DNA of 64,000 bases from CAVXYG01 sp963766005 (GCA_963766005.1 CAVXYG010000008.1:496001-560000); one strand, 5' to 3'. Counted from the stretch's first letter, positions 52,826 through 62,824 are shown. A program made the numbers and translations. The notes: a model not told the origin generated them from the letters alone.

Positions 52826-55800
52826 TCAGGTGAGCCGGCGCAGGGACGCCTCCAGCTGCAGATCTCCAGAGCTCGCGGCGTAACCATCGCCCGTGCCCTG
52901 CTCGAAGGAGATCGCCAGCACCTCGTCGGCGATCATCTGCGCATGTTCTCCGACCGCCGCGGCGACGGCGGGATCCGCGCTCGCCCAGCGGACCTCGATC
53001 CGGTCGCTGATGTCGAAGCCGGCGTTCTTGCGCGACTCCTGCAGGAACCGGACCACCTCGCGGGCCAGTCCGGCCCTGATCAGCTCGTCAGTGAGGTGCA
53101 GGTCCAGGGCGATGGTCTCGCCAGCCTCAGATGCGACCGTCCAGCCCTCCCGGGGCGTCTCGGTGATGATCACGTCGTCCTCGCTCAACGTGAGGAGTCC
53201 AACGCCAGGGACGTCGATCTCGACCGCCCCGGCCGAGCGCAACTGCCAAGGTCAGCGCGCTGGCATCCGCCTGCGCCACTGCTCGTGCGACCACCGGGGT
53301 GCTCTTGGCGAACCGCCTGCCCAAGGCGCGGAAGTTGGCCTTCACCGAGACGTCGACCAGATCGCCGGCATGGTCCGCCAGGCCGATCACCTGCTGGACA
53401 TTGAGTTCGTCGGCGATCTCGTCGCGGAGCTCCGGCGACAGCCTGGGCCAGCGCCCGCCGGCGACCAGGGCAGCGGCCAGTGGCTGCCGGTTGCGCACAC
53501 CTGAGGACGCCCGCGCCGCCCGGCCGAGTTCCACGACCCGGCGCACCATCGCCATGTCGGCAGTCAGCGCGGGGTCGATCAGGTTCTGGTCGACCTCCGG
53601 CCACGACGCCAGGTGGACGGAATCCGGCTCGCCCGGAACCACCGCGAAGAGGTCCTGCCAGACCCGCTCGGTGATGAACGGGGTGAACGGAGCCATCGCC
53701 AGCGTGACCAGCCGCAGGCATTCGTGCAGGGTGGCCAAGGCCTGGGGTTCCCCTGCCCAGAACCGACGTCGGGAGCGGCGGACGTACCAGTTCGACAACT
53801 CCTCGACGAAGGCCGCGAGCACCTTGCCGGCGCGCTGGGTGTCGAAGGACTCCAACGCCTCGGTCACTGCCGCAACCATCGCGTGGGCCTGGGAGAGCGC
53901 CCAGCGGTCCAGTGCCGTCCGGTCGGACGGAGCCTGGGCGTCCGGCGTCCATGCCGAGGCACGGGCGTACAGGGATTGGAAGGACACCGTGTTCCAGTAC
54001 GTCAGCAGGGTCTTGCGGGCCACCTCCTCGATCGCCTGGTGGCCGACTCGGCGCGCCTGCCACGGGGAGCCGGCGGCCAGCATGAACCAGCGCACCGCGT
54101 CTGCGCCGTGGGCGTCCATGAGGGGCACCGGCTGCAGGACGTTGCCCAGATGCTTGCTCATCTTGCGACCGTCCTCGTCGAGGATGTGCCCCAGCGTGAC
54201 GACGTTGCGGTAGGAGTTCTGGTCGAAGACCAGGGTCCCGATCGCCATCAGGGTGTAGAACCACCCTCGGGTCTGGTCGATGGCCTCGCAGATGAAGTCG
54301 GCCGGGTACTGCTCGTCGAAGTCCTCTCGGCCCACATGCGGATAGCCGAACTGGGCGAACGGCATGGCCCCGGAGTCGTACCAGCAATCGATGACCTCGG
54401 GCACCCGGTTCGCCAGCGCCCCGCAGGTCGGGCAGTCGAAGGAGATGTCGTCGACGAACGGCCGGTGCGGATCGAATCCGGTCAGGTCGCGGCCGGCGAG
54501 CTGACCCAGCTCGGCCAACGATCCCACTACGGTCAGATGGTCATCGGCGCAGCGCCAGATCGGCAGGGGGGTGCCCCAGTACCGGTCCCGGGACAGCGCC
54601 CAGTCGACGTTGTTGTTCAGCCAGTCGCCGTATCGGCCCCACTTGATGGTCTCCGGGTACCAGTTCGTGGCCTCGTTCTGCGCGAGCAGACGGTCCTTGA
54701 TCTCGGTGGTGCGGATGTACCAGGACGGCTGGGCGTAATAGATCAACGGGGTGTGGCATCGCCAGCAGTGCGGGTAGGCGTGCTCGTAGGGAACATGGGC
54801 GAACAGCAGGCCGCGCTCCTGCAGATCGGCGACCAGCGTCTCGTCCGCCTTCTTGAAGAACAGGCCGCCGACCAGGCCGACGTCGCCCTCGAAGTGGCCG
54901 TCCGCTCCCACCGGGTTGACCACGGGCATGCCGTACTTCTTGCACACCGCGAGGTCGTCGGCGCCGAAGGCCGGGGCCTGGTGCACCAGGCCGGTGCCGT
55001 CGTCGGTGGTCACGTAGTCGCCCAGGATCACGTAATGCGCGTCCGGGATCTCGACGAGGTCGAAGGGTCGGGCGTACGGCAGTCGCTCCAAGGCGGCGCC
55101 CGGCACGGTGTGCAGCACCTCCGCTTGGGCGCCGAGGGTGGCCTCGAGCAGATCGGCCGCCACCACGTAGGTGTCATCCCCGCTGCGGGCCACCACGTAC
55201 TCGGCCTTGGGGTTGACCGCCACCGCGGTGTTGGAGACCAGCGTCCACGGGGTGGTGGTCCAGACCAGCAGGGTCAGGCCCGGGTAGCTGTCCAGCAGAT
55301 CCCCGCCGGTCACCGGGAACCGGACGAAGACCGAGGGGTCGACGACGGTCTCGTAGCCCTGCGCGATCTCATGGTCCGACAGGCCGGTGCCGCAGCGCGG
55401 GCAGTACGGGGTGACACGGTGGTCGCGGGCCAAGAGGCCGGCGTTGAAGATCTGCTGCAGCGACCACCACACGCTCTCCACGTAGGACGGATTCATCGTC
55501 CAGTACGCCGAATCCATGTCCACCCAGTAGCCCATGCGCTGCGTCATCACCGCGAACTCGTCGACGTGCGCGTGCACCGACTCGCGGCACTTGGCATTGA
55601 ACGCCTCGATGCCGAAGGCCTCGATGTCCCGCTTGCCGGAGAAGCCGAGCTGCTTCTCCACCGCGAGCTCCACCGGCAGGCCGTGGCAGTCCCAGCCGGC
55701 CTTGCGCGGCACGTGGTAGCCCTGCATGGTCTTGAACCGCGGGAAGACGTCCTTGAAGACGCGGGCCTCCACGTGGTGGGTCCCCGGCGTCCCGTTCGCG

Positions 55801-55946
55801 GTCGGGGGACCCTCGTAGAACACCCACTGCGGCTTGCCGTCCGTGGCCGCGAGGCTGCGGTGGAAGATGTCGTGCTCCTGCCACCACGCGATGATGTCGC
55901 GCTCCATCGCGGGCAGGTCGATGCGCGGGGGAACCGGGCGGTACAT
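52826..55946 (-). CDS. ileS: isoleucyl-tRNA synthetase, interrupted by a one-base frameshift near its C terminus
   Basis: The class I synthetase charging tRNA(Ile). The HIGH-like box reads GTHHVEARVF and the KMSKS box KMSKHLGN; PTANGTPGTHH puts it in the eukaryote-like IleS2 group found in mycobacteria. It includes the editing CP1 domain with WTTTPWTLVSNTA. From ATG 55946 the frame is intact for about 900 codons, but at about 53243 it shifts. The remaining C-terminal 138 residues (EIDVPGVGLLTLSEDD to LQLEASLRRLT) lie in another frame to 52826. The span is 1040 codons plus one base, so deleting one base restores the protein. As ileS is essential, a sequencing indel is the most likely cause. 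The first frame would end at 53127. Confidence 0.92.
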
Positions 55947-56205
55947 CTGGCCTCCGAGTCGTCGGGCGCTGCAGGCGAGGGACGAGCCGGAGCCCGCGGT
56001 ACCACCCTCGTTGCCGCCCCGGCGTGGAGCGACCGCTTCGTTCGCCGTCCGCGGCCGGGTCTACCGGCGTCCCGGGGGACGCGTTCTTCCGGCGGCTGGT
56101 GGGGTGATAGCCGTCCCGCGCAGGCGCCGGGCTCCCACCGTCCCCGGCTCGCTTTCCCTGCGGTCTCGGGGCGGCGCCCCCGTCATCGCTGTGCGGACCT
56201 TCCCT
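55947..56205 (-). ncRNA. T-box riboswitch (tRNA-Ile sensing, translational type) upstream of ileS
   Basis: On the minus strand the leader holds the T-box core GGTGGTACCGCGG (56006-55994), enclosed by a 6-bp helix (56010-56005 with 55981-55976). Upstream a stem I base helix GGTGGG/CCCACC carries an ATC (Ile) specifier at 56108-56106 on its 3' side. The ileS ribosome site GGAGG (55955-55951) is 4 bases from the ATG and could be sequestered, and no terminator U-tract follows. This fits the short-stem-I, translation-regulating T-boxes known for actinobacterial ileS. Confidence 0.88.
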
Positions 56206-56211
56206 AGGGTA
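56202..56211. promoter_or_regulatory. overlapping divergent -10 elements for ileS and the DUF167 gene
   Basis: The palindrome CCCTAGGG (56202-56209) yields TAGGGT on the plus strand (56205-56210) and TACCCT on the minus strand (56211-56206). Each is a TAnnnT-type -10 hexamer pointing outward, towards the DUF167 ATG 56219 (close enough for a leaderless mRNA) and towards the ileS T-box. Confidence 0.45.
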
Positions 56212-56218
56212 GAGGCTG

Positions 56219-56521
56219 ATGCGCGGATCAGAGGAACCTCCGGCCGAGACAACCGTGGCGGTGCGGGTGAAGCCGGGCAGCCGCTCGCCGCGCGTCGGCG
56301 GCAGCTGGGGCGATCCGCCGGAACTGGTCGTGGCCGTTGCGCAGCGCGCCGTGGACGGAGCGGCGAACCGTGCCGCGCTGGCCGGGGTTGCTGCCGCGTT
56401 CGGCGTGCCCCGAACGGCGGTGCGCCTCGTCCGCGGCGCCCGGGGCCGCTCCAAGCTGGTCGCCGTCGATGGCGACCCGGTCCAGGTGGGGCAGCGGCTG
56501 GCGCGGCTGCTCGAACCCTGA
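56219..56521 (+). CDS. DUF167 (YggU-family) protein
   Basis: A 100-residue protein with the DUF167 signature TVAVRVKPGSRSPRVGG, then DGAANRAALAGVAAAFGVPRTAVRLVRGARGRSKLVAVDGD. The family is universal, small and of unknown function, in many bacteria near yggT/sepF genes. ATG 56219 is divergent from ileS with a shared promoter region. Confidence 0.85.
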   Translation: MRGSEEPPAETTVAVRVKPGSRSPRVGGSWGDPPELVVAVAQRAVDGAANRAALAGVAAAFGVPRTAVRLVRGARGRSKLVAVDGDPVQVGQRLARLLEP

Positions 56522-56600
56522 CCCGGCCGGCGGCACAGGTCGCGACCGGTGCTTGCCCTCAGCGCGCCGTGCCAGCGAGGCGGCCCGTCGTCGTGGCACG

Positions 56601-56606
56601 TAGGCT
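56601..56606 (+). promoter_or_regulatory. TAGGCT -10-like element upstream of the hemolysin III gene
   Basis: TAGGCT is the same hexamer as before metF; it lies 21 bases before the GTG start, with an AGGAGG-like site (CCGGAGGTG, 56617-56625) between. Confidence 0.35.
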
Positions 56607-56627
56607 GAAGCCGGAACCGGAGGTGCT

Positions 56628-57338
56628 GTGAGCAATCCGCAATCGCCGTTGAATCGCGCCCTTGACGAGGCGGATCGAGAGTTGGCGGCCGGCCTCGGCC
56701 GCGTCCCGCCCGCGGTTCGTCCCAGGCTGCGCGGATGGCTGCACCTGGCCTCGGCGCCCGTGGCCCTGATCCTCGGGCTCATCCTCATGGCCATCAGCGA
56801 CGAGGAGCCGGTGCGCTGGGCGCTGGCCGTGTACACGGTGACCTCGGTGCTGCTGTTCGGCATGAGCGCCGTCTACCACGTCATCACCTGGAGTCCTGGC
56901 AAGAGAGCGGTACTGCGGCGCATCGACCACGCCAACATCTTCCTGTTCATCGCCGGCTCCTATACGCCGTTGGCCGTGGCGCTCCTCGACGGCAATCAGC
57001 GGACGCAACTGCTGAGCCTGGTGTGGGCCTTCGCCCTGCTGGGGGCGGCCTTCCAGGTGATCTGGCTGCACGCGCCCCGTTGGCTGTCGGTGATCACCTA
57101 CGTGGGGCTGGGCTGGGTCGCGCTGTTCTACCTCGGTCCGATCTGGCGCGAGGGCGGTCCGGCGGTCGCGCTGCTCCTGCTGTTCGGCGGACTGCTCTAC
57201 ACGCTGGGCGCGCTGGTGTACGCACGCCGCCGGCCGGACCCGGCACCGGAGTGGTTCGGCTATCACGAGGTCTTCCACGCCTGCACGATCGCCGCCTTCA
57301 CGGTGCAGTACGCGGCCATCGCGATGGTCGTCGCCTGA
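56628..57338 (+). CDS. trhA: hemolysin III family / PAQR-type membrane protein
   Basis: A 236-residue protein with seven membrane helices. PAQR-family residues are visible: FGMSAVYHVITW (first His), RRIDHANIFLFIAGSYTPLAV (Asp-His), and the last-helix GYHEVFHACTIAAFTVQY (two His). These Ser/Asp/His sites bind Zn in hydrolase-like PAQR proteins; bacterial members affect membrane fluidity homeostasis. The GTG at 56628 follows CCGGAGGTG. Confidence 0.87.
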   Translation: MSNPQSPLNRALDEADRELAAGLGRVPPAVRPRLRGWLHLASAPVALILGLILMAISDEEPVRWALAVYTVTSVLLFGMSAVYHVITWSPGKRAVLRRIDHANIFLFIAGSYTPLAVALLDGNQRTQLLSLVWAFALLGAAFQVIWLHAPRWLSVITYVGLGWVALFYLGPIWREGGPAVALLLLFGGLLYTLGALVYARRRPDPAPEWFGYHEVFHACTIAAFTVQYAAIAMVVA

Positions 57339-57459
57339 GGGCGGTCCGGTCGCCGCCGAATCCCGAACCTCGCGTTCGCCGGAACGTGCGTCATGCCGGC
57401 AACCGGGGCGGGCGGGGCCGCCACCGCCGCCAGGAGACCACCGCAGCGTCCCAGGTCCG

Positions 57460-59904
57460 CTACTCCACGACCCGGAGCGTGCCAGGCACGTCCATGCGCC
57501 GCAGTCGCCGAGCGGCCAGCAGCGGAGCGATCGAGACGGCCAGGATGCCCATGGCCAGCGCCAGCGCGATCGTCTGACCGGCGATGTCGGCGATGATGCC
57601 GATCTCCGGCAGCGTCTGCGGGAGCTGCACGAAGACGATGTAGCGCACGACGAAGAAGCCGAGCACCAGGCCCACCAGCGTGCCGAGGAGCCCGATCAGG
57701 ACTCCCTCCATCACCTGCATGGCGAGCACGCGTCCGACCGGCAGCCCGTAGGCGAGCATGGTGGCGTGCTCCCGCCGTCGCTCCTCGGCCGCGATGCTCG
57801 CCGAGTTGAACGCGATGAGCAGCGCGAGGACGAGGGTCACCACCGCGACGACCCCGAGGATCGCCAGAATCTGGTCCAGCGCGGAGGAGAACTCCTCGAT
57901 CGTCTCGGCCTGCGAGGTCACCGCGCCGATCGCCGGGATCGCGAACAGGCCGCGGCGCACCTCGTCGCTGTCGGCCCCGGCATCAGGGACCACCGTCAGG
58001 CTGTTCGTCACGCCGGTGAAGCCGAGGAAGTCCGCTGACGGCGCGTCGAGGTAGGCGAAGGACCGGATAGGGAACGGGTGGATCCCGACCACGGCGACCT
58101 CGGTCTGCGTGTACCGGATGGAGGGCTCGGCGTCGGTGGTGGCCACGAGCGTGGGATGGCGGAGCCCTACGGCATCCCCCGGCCCGACGTCGAGGTCGGA
58201 GGCGGCGCTCTGCGACAGCACCAGGCCTCCGGAGCCCTGCCCGGAGGTGATGCTCGGCGTCCAAGGAGCGCCCGGGGCCAGGACGTGCACCAGGATGTCG
58301 ATCTGCTCGCCGCCGCCGGTCGCCGATCCTGGCACCACGAGCTCGGGAGACACCGCGGCCACTGCGTCCAGCGCCGCCACATCCCGCAGGATCGGATCGG
58401 AGACGGGCCGAAAGTCCACCAGCGCCGCGGTGAGGCGATCCGGTGCGGCGCGCGCGCTCTCCTGCGACGCCGCGGCCACGGTGCGGTCGAAACTGTCCAG
58501 CAGCCCGCCCAGCGTGACGAGGACCGTGATCGCGGCCCCGATGCCCACCGCGGTGAGGATCGTCCGCCGGGGCGTGCGCACCACGTTGCGCACCGGCATC
58601 TGCCAGTACGAGCGCCCGGGGGCGGGGATGTGCCGGAGCGGTCCGGCCCAGCCGGCGCCCTTGCCGGCCGCTGCGAGGTGGCCGACTCGGATCGCCTCGA
58701 CCGGCTCCACCCGGATGGCCCGCGCCACCGGGAAGGCGACGGCGAGGACCGGGACCGCCACCCCGATGGCAGAGGCGGTGAGGAAGGGCTCCGGCACGAA
58801 CGGGGTCTGCCAGACCGGCAGGGGCAGCAGGCTGGCATAGACCGCCCCGAGGGGGAACACCAGCAGCCAACCCACGATCAGGCCGAGCACCGCACCGAGC
58901 ACGGCGATGGCGACCCCGAAAGCGAGCGGGCGCACGGCCAGGGCGGGCGATCGCTTGCCCAGCGCCATGCCGATGCCGATCTCGCGGCGCTGGCCCTCGA
59001 CGACCCGGACGGTGAGGTTCACCGCGGCGAACGTCGCCCCCAGGAGCATCAGCACCGAGATGATGATCCAGAACTGCTCGTCGCCCTCGATGTCCTCGTA
59101 CAGCACGCGGTAGGCGAACTCGTCATCCCGGGTGGTCACGGTGGCGCCCAGCGGCGGATCGATGGCGGCGACGGCCGCGGCGAGCCGGGACTGCACGGCA
59201 TCCCGATCTGATCCCGGCTCCAGCCGCAGCACGATGTTGTTGGCCACCGCCCCGCCCAGCGCCGCCTGCGCGCCGGCCAGGGGCAGGTACACCGTGGCGT
59301 AGCCGGCGTCGGCGAGGAAGAAGCCGATCCCCCCGCTGTTCACGACGAAGTCCTCCGGCCCGGAGCCAAGGCCCGTGTAGGCGATCGCGGTGCCGCCGCT
59401 GATCTGGACCTCGCCCACGACCGGCAGATCGTTCGCAGCGGCGAATTTCATCTCCAGGATGCCGGCCGGCTGCGGGTCGTCCGGTCCCGGCGCCCGGCCG
59501 TCGGAGACCCAGACCAGATCGACGGCCCCGTCCGGTGCGACGGAATCCAGGCTTGGCCCGCCGGCGCCGACGATCTTCCCCGGGACGATCAGATCGCCCA
59601 CGACGACCTGGGTGGGAACGACGAGGCGCTCCCGAAGGGCAGCCAGCTCGTCGCCGGCCGCCGATCGGACCAGGCCTTCCAGCACCCCGGCCGGCGCAGT
59701 CGTGCCGGGGGCCAGGCTCACCTCCAGGTCGTGCATGCGCTGCTGCGCGAAGGAGGCGTCGTTGGAGACCGTCCGCCAGGTGCTCGTCCCGAGCAGGGCG
59801 GCGTAGGTCCCGGTACCCAATGCCAGCACCAGGGCGATGGACGCGATGAGGAGCCAGCGCTGGCGCAGATCTCGGGCGATCCACCGGACCCACAACGATC
59901 GCAT
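57460..59904 (-). CDS. ABC transporter permease, FtsX-like (MacB type)
   Basis: An 814-residue permease with an N-terminal membrane helix, a large extracytoplasmic region (residues about 45-270), three helices of the first FtsX domain, a central segment with a second anchoring helix and another extracytoplasmic domain, then a second FtsX domain (EEFSSALDQILAILGVVAVVT, ERRREHATMLAYGLPVGRVL). This LolCE/MacB duplication moves lipoproteins, peptides or toxins out of the membrane. Its ATPase lies immediately upstream; the substrate is unknown. Confidence 0.84.
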   Translation of the reverse strand: MRSLWVRWIARDLRQRWLLIASIALVLALGTGTYAALLGTSTWRTVSNDASFAQQRMHDLEVSLAPGTTAPAGVLEGLVRSAAGDELAALRERLVVPTQVVVGDLIVPGKIVGAGGPSLDSVAPDGAVDLVWVSDGRAPGPDDPQPAGILEMKFAAANDLPVVGEVQISGGTAIAYTGLGSGPEDFVVNSGGIGFFLADAGYATVYLPLAGAQAALGGAVANNIVLRLEPGSDRDAVQSRLAAAVAAIDPPLGATVTTRDDEFAYRVLYEDIEGDEQFWIIISVLMLLGATFAAVNLTVRVVEGQRREIGIGMALGKRSPALAVRPLAFGVAIAVLGAVLGLIVGWLLVFPLGAVYASLLPLPVWQTPFVPEPFLTASAIGVAVPVLAVAFPVARAIRVEPVEAIRVGHLAAAGKGAGWAGPLRHIPAPGRSYWQMPVRNVVRTPRRTILTAVGIGAAITVLVTLGGLLDSFDRTVAAASQESARAAPDRLTAALVDFRPVSDPILRDVAALDAVAAVSPELVVPGSATGGGEQIDILVHVLAPGAPWTPSITSGQGSGGLVLSQSAASDLDVGPGDAVGLRHPTLVATTDAEPSIRYTQTEVAVVGIHPFPIRSFAYLDAPSADFLGFTGVTNSLTVVPDAGADSDEVRRGLFAIPAIGAVTSQAETIEEFSSALDQILAILGVVAVVTLVLALLIAFNSASIAAEERRREHATMLAYGLPVGRVLAMQVMEGVLIGLLGTLVGLVLGFFVVRYIVFVQLPQTLPEIGIIADIAGQTIALALAMGILAVSIAPLLAARRLRRMDVPGTLRVVE

Positions 59905-59913
59905 CGCGCCCCC

Positions 59914-60660
59914 TTACCAGCGCAGTTCGGCGATTGCGGCGCGCCCGCCCTGCGGCGGACCGTCGGAGATGATCCGGCCGCTGGACAGCTCGATGACGCG
60001 GTCGGCGATGCGGGAGATCTCGCGGTTGTGCGTGACGACGAGTACGGTCTTGCCGGCTTCGGCCTGGGTCCGCAACAGTTCCAGGATTTGGACCCCGGTG
60101 CGGAAGTCGAGCTCCCCGGTCGGTTCGTCGGCGAGCAGGATCGGGTTGCCGGTGGCCAGCGCGCGGGCGATGGCCACGCGCTGCTGCTCGCCTCCGGACA
60201 ACTGGTGCGGGAAGTGGTCGGCGCGGTCGGCCAGGCCGACCTGTTCCAGCGTCTGCCGCGCGACCTCGGCTGCGGCCGGCCGCTCGGCGGCATCGGCTCC
60301 GAACTGCACGTTCTCCAGCGCCGTCAGCGCCGGGAAGATGTTGAAGCTCTGGAAGATGAAGCTGACGGTGCTCATCCGGACTCGGCGCCGTTGCCCGCGG
60401 GTGGCCGTGGTGATGTCTGTGCCGTTGATGCGCACACTGCCCGCGGTGGGGGTGTCGAGCGCCCCGATGACGTTGAGCAGCGTGGTCTTGCCCGAGCCTG
60501 ATGCGCCGAGCACGACGACGAAGGAGGTCTCGTCCACATGGAGGCTCGCGTTGTCGAGCGCCCTGACGACCGTGTCGCCCACCTCATAGAAGCGGCACAC
60601 GTCGTCGAGGTCGATGCGGGTGCCCTGCGGGCCGGGCGGGGTGGCGGGGCGGTCCTGCAT
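59914..60660 (-). CDS. ABC transporter ATP-binding protein (MacB/LolD type)
   Basis: A 248-residue ABC ATPase: Walker A LGASGSGKTTLLN, Q loop FIFQSFNIFPALTALENV, signature LSGGEQQRVAIARAL, Walker B ILLADEPTGELD and H loop VVTHNREI. The EPTGELD and SFNIFPALTALENV features belong to the MacB/LolD branch. The ATG at 60660 is chosen by homology; the frame is open further upstream without similarity. Its permease starts 9 bases after the stop. Confidence 0.9.
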   Translation of the reverse strand: MQDRPATPPGPQGTRIDLDDVCRFYEVGDTVVRALDNASLHVDETSFVVVLGASGSGKTTLLNVIGALDTPTAGSVRINGTDITTATRGQRRRVRMSTVSFIFQSFNIFPALTALENVQFGADAAERPAAAEVARQTLEQVGLADRADHFPHQLSGGEQQRVAIARALATGNPILLADEPTGELDFRTGVQILELLRTQAEAGKTVLVVTHNREISRIADRVIELSSGRIISDGPPQGGRAAIAELRW

Positions 60661-61018
60661 ATCTCCAGCGTGGCGGTCGCCAGGCCGGAGGCAAGGGTCC
60701 TTGGTCTCGCATTCGCCGCCGCGGGCGAACCACCCAACCGGTCCGTGCCGGTCTCGGGCCCCAAGGCAGGGTCGGCCGGCCCCGTCACCACCCCGGCCGC
60801 CATCGGCAGGGAGGAGCCCACGGGGCCGGTCGGCCGCCGCGGGTGCCCTCGCGCGCGACGGCGACCACCAGGCGCCCGGGGACCAGCGGGACCGGCCGGC
60901 AGCAGACGCCCAGCTGCCGGCGCCGCATGGTGCGTGTCCCGGGAGTCGCGCTCGCCGCCGACCGCACGATCTCCAGCCGGGGCCCGCCCTCGGACGGTGC
61001 GCTGCACGCCGTCCCGGG
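60661..61018. other. intergenic region without a supported gene
   Basis: These 358 bases between the ATPase gene and the minus-strand gene of unknown function contain only GC-driven open frames with Arg/Pro/Ala-rich translations. No homology, ribosome sites or hairpins of note were seen; the promoter of the ABC operon should lie near 60661-60760. Confidence 0.4.
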
Positions 61019-61696
61019 TTAGGCGGACACCAGCGCTCGGCCCTCCCGGAAGAAGGCCAGCAGATCCTCGCTCCCGCGGCAACTGGTCCAGGGCCGCGCC
61101 GCGCCGAAGGGGGCGTTCCAGAACGGACCTCGCTGCGGCGACCACGGGCCCACGTAGGCGTAGGGCTCATCGCTGTAGCCGTCGCCCGGCGATACCCCGA
61201 AGTTGATCTCGTCCACGTCGATGGCGTTGTCGAAATGCTCGGGCCAGAGGACCGGCTCGGCCGCCGGCTCCAGCGCCCGCAGCGCCTCCTGGCCGACCGC
61301 GTACCAGTCGGCCAGCGACACCGCGAGCTCGGCGTCGACGGACAACCGCTCGTCGGGCGAGGCTCCGGTGCCGTCGGTGTAGTTCGTTGGGGCCGCGGCC
61401 CTCACGCCGAGCGCCGCCGCCAGCAACCGCGGCGTGCTGCCGTCGAGGGAGACCCGCTGGCCGGGCCTGACAACCTCTGCCCCCGCCACCCGAAGGTCCG
61501 GCTCGGCAACGGTGCGGAAGCCGCCGGGCACGGCTCGTAGCTGGATGGTGCCGCTGGCCGCGAACTGGGGACCGGCGAGCACGAGTTCGGCCACCACGTG
61601 CAGCGCCCGTCGGGTTCGTGCCAGCGCAGGGGAGCCTCGATCCCGGTGATGGGCTGCCGAGGAGGCTGCCCGCGGACGCGGCTGCTCGCTGCACAT
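61019..61696 (-). CDS. conserved actinobacterial protein of unknown function
   Basis: A 225-residue soluble protein with no signal peptide or membrane helix. It includes a TRRALHVVAELVLAGPQF opening, an IQLRAVPGGFRTVAEPDLRV strand pair, a WPEHFDNAIDVDEINFGVSPGD block and a SDEPYAYVGPW block. The Trp-Pro-Glu-His-Phe-Asp and Asp-Glu-Ile-Asn groups look like a possible metal or catalytic site. I recall similar hypothetical proteins in actinobacteria but know no function. ATG 61696 is near-terminal; homology begins about 25 residues later, so a shorter start is possible. Confidence 0.65.
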   Translation of the reverse strand: MCSEQPRPRAASSAAHHRDRGSPALARTRRALHVVAELVLAGPQFAASGTIQLRAVPGGFRTVAEPDLRVAGAEVVRPGQRVSLDGSTPRLLAAALGVRAAAPTNYTDGTGASPDERLSVDAELAVSLADWYAVGQEALRALEPAAEPVLWPEHFDNAIDVDEINFGVSPGDGYSDEPYAYVGPWSPQRGPFWNAPFGAARPWTSCRGSEDLLAFFREGRALVSA

Positions 61697-61825
61697 ACCT
61701 GCACGCTACCCGTGCCCTTCGGCCGATGTGCTCCGCCGGCCGGAGGCAGGCTGCTGAGGCGGCACAGGGAGTGTGGATGGCTCCTCCGGTGGCAGCGAGC
61801 AGGGCTGCCCAGGCTGGGGCCGGGC

Positions 61826-62824
61826 CTACCCGCGCAGCGCGTCCAACAGGTCTTCGAGCAACCGCTCGTAACGGGGGTCGCCCGACTGGGAGCCAGGCGG
61901 CGTCCCCGCACCGCCCACGAGGGGGATCGCGGACCGGCCCGCGGTGGTGAGGAACGCGGAGACGTCGCCTGCGGACGTGGCCCAGCCGATCGTGTCGTCG
62001 AGCTCGTGCTCGGACACCACGACGCCGAGGAGTCGGCCCTGCCCGTCCAGAAGCGGCCCGCCGCTGTTGCCCTGATCCACGTCGGCGCTGGTCTGTACCT
62101 CGATGACGCCGTCCCCTTCCAGATCCAAGACGTCAGTGACCTGGCCGCTGCTCACGCGGCGCTCCCCACCGGGCGCCCCGACTGCGTGCGCTTCCTCGCC
62201 GATCACGGCCGCGGCATCCCGGATTGCCACGACCGGTAGTCCGAGAGGGGCCGGGGTCCGCAGCAGAGCGAGGTCGCGAGTTGGGTCCCGGGCGACGACC
62301 GTGGCGGCGAACGTCGAGCCGTCGGCCGCAACGATCCCGACGACGTCGTCGCCGCGGACGACGTGCGCAGCCGTGAGGACTTCGTCGGGACTGACGGCAA
62401 CGCCGCCGCCCACACCCAGGCAGCCGCGCCCGCAGCTGGCTTCCACGGTGACCGCTGCGCCGATTGCCGACTGCAGATCGGTGGCGACCGCAGGAGCGGC
62501 GCCTCGGTCGCCTTCCGGCGTCGCCTGCCCGTCGGCGGATCCGTTCCCGCCGACGGCCGTGCCGCTGTCACCGATGCCGAGTCCCTGGATCGGTATCGGT
62601 GCACCGGTCCAGGCGAACCACGCCAGCAGTGCGGCGACCACGGTGCCGAAGGCCAACGCCGTGAGCTCCCCGCGCGTGAAGCGCCGGCTCGAGCGGCGCG
62701 GGGGACGGGCAGCCGGTGCGGTCGTACCGGTCCAGCGCGCTCCGTCCCACCACCGCAGGCGGCGCGGGTCTGCGGGATCGCGGTACCAGCCGGCGATCGG
62801 TCTCGAGTGCTGCAGCGTCCCCAT
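61826..62824 (-). CDS. DUF2510 and trypsin-like (S1C) membrane-anchored serine protease
   Basis: A 332-residue protein. It begins with a DUF2510 domain (AGWYRDPADPRRLRWWDGARWT), then a membrane helix at about residues 53-72. An extracytoplasmic trypsin-like domain follows with His in LTAAHVVRG, Asp in TRDLALLR and Ser in VDQGNSGGPLLDGQG. A pair CGRGC precedes the domain. There is no PDZ domain, so it is a minimal HtrA-like protease. ATG 62824 is set by the DUF2510 start. Targets are unknown. Confidence 0.85.
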   Translation of the reverse strand: MGTLQHSRPIAGWYRDPADPRRLRWWDGARWTGTTAPAARPPRRSSRRFTRGELTALAFGTVVAALLAWFAWTGAPIPIQGLGIGDSGTAVGGNGSADGQATPEGDRGAAPAVATDLQSAIGAAVTVEASCGRGCLGVGGGVAVSPDEVLTAAHVVRGDDVVGIVAADGSTFAATVVARDPTRDLALLRTPAPLGLPVVAIRDAAAVIGEEAHAVGAPGGERRVSSGQVTDVLDLEGDGVIEVQTSADVDQGNSGGPLLDGQGRLLGVVVSEHELDDTIGWATSAGDVSAFLTTAGRSAIPLVGGAGTPPGSQSGDPRYERLLEDLLDALRG

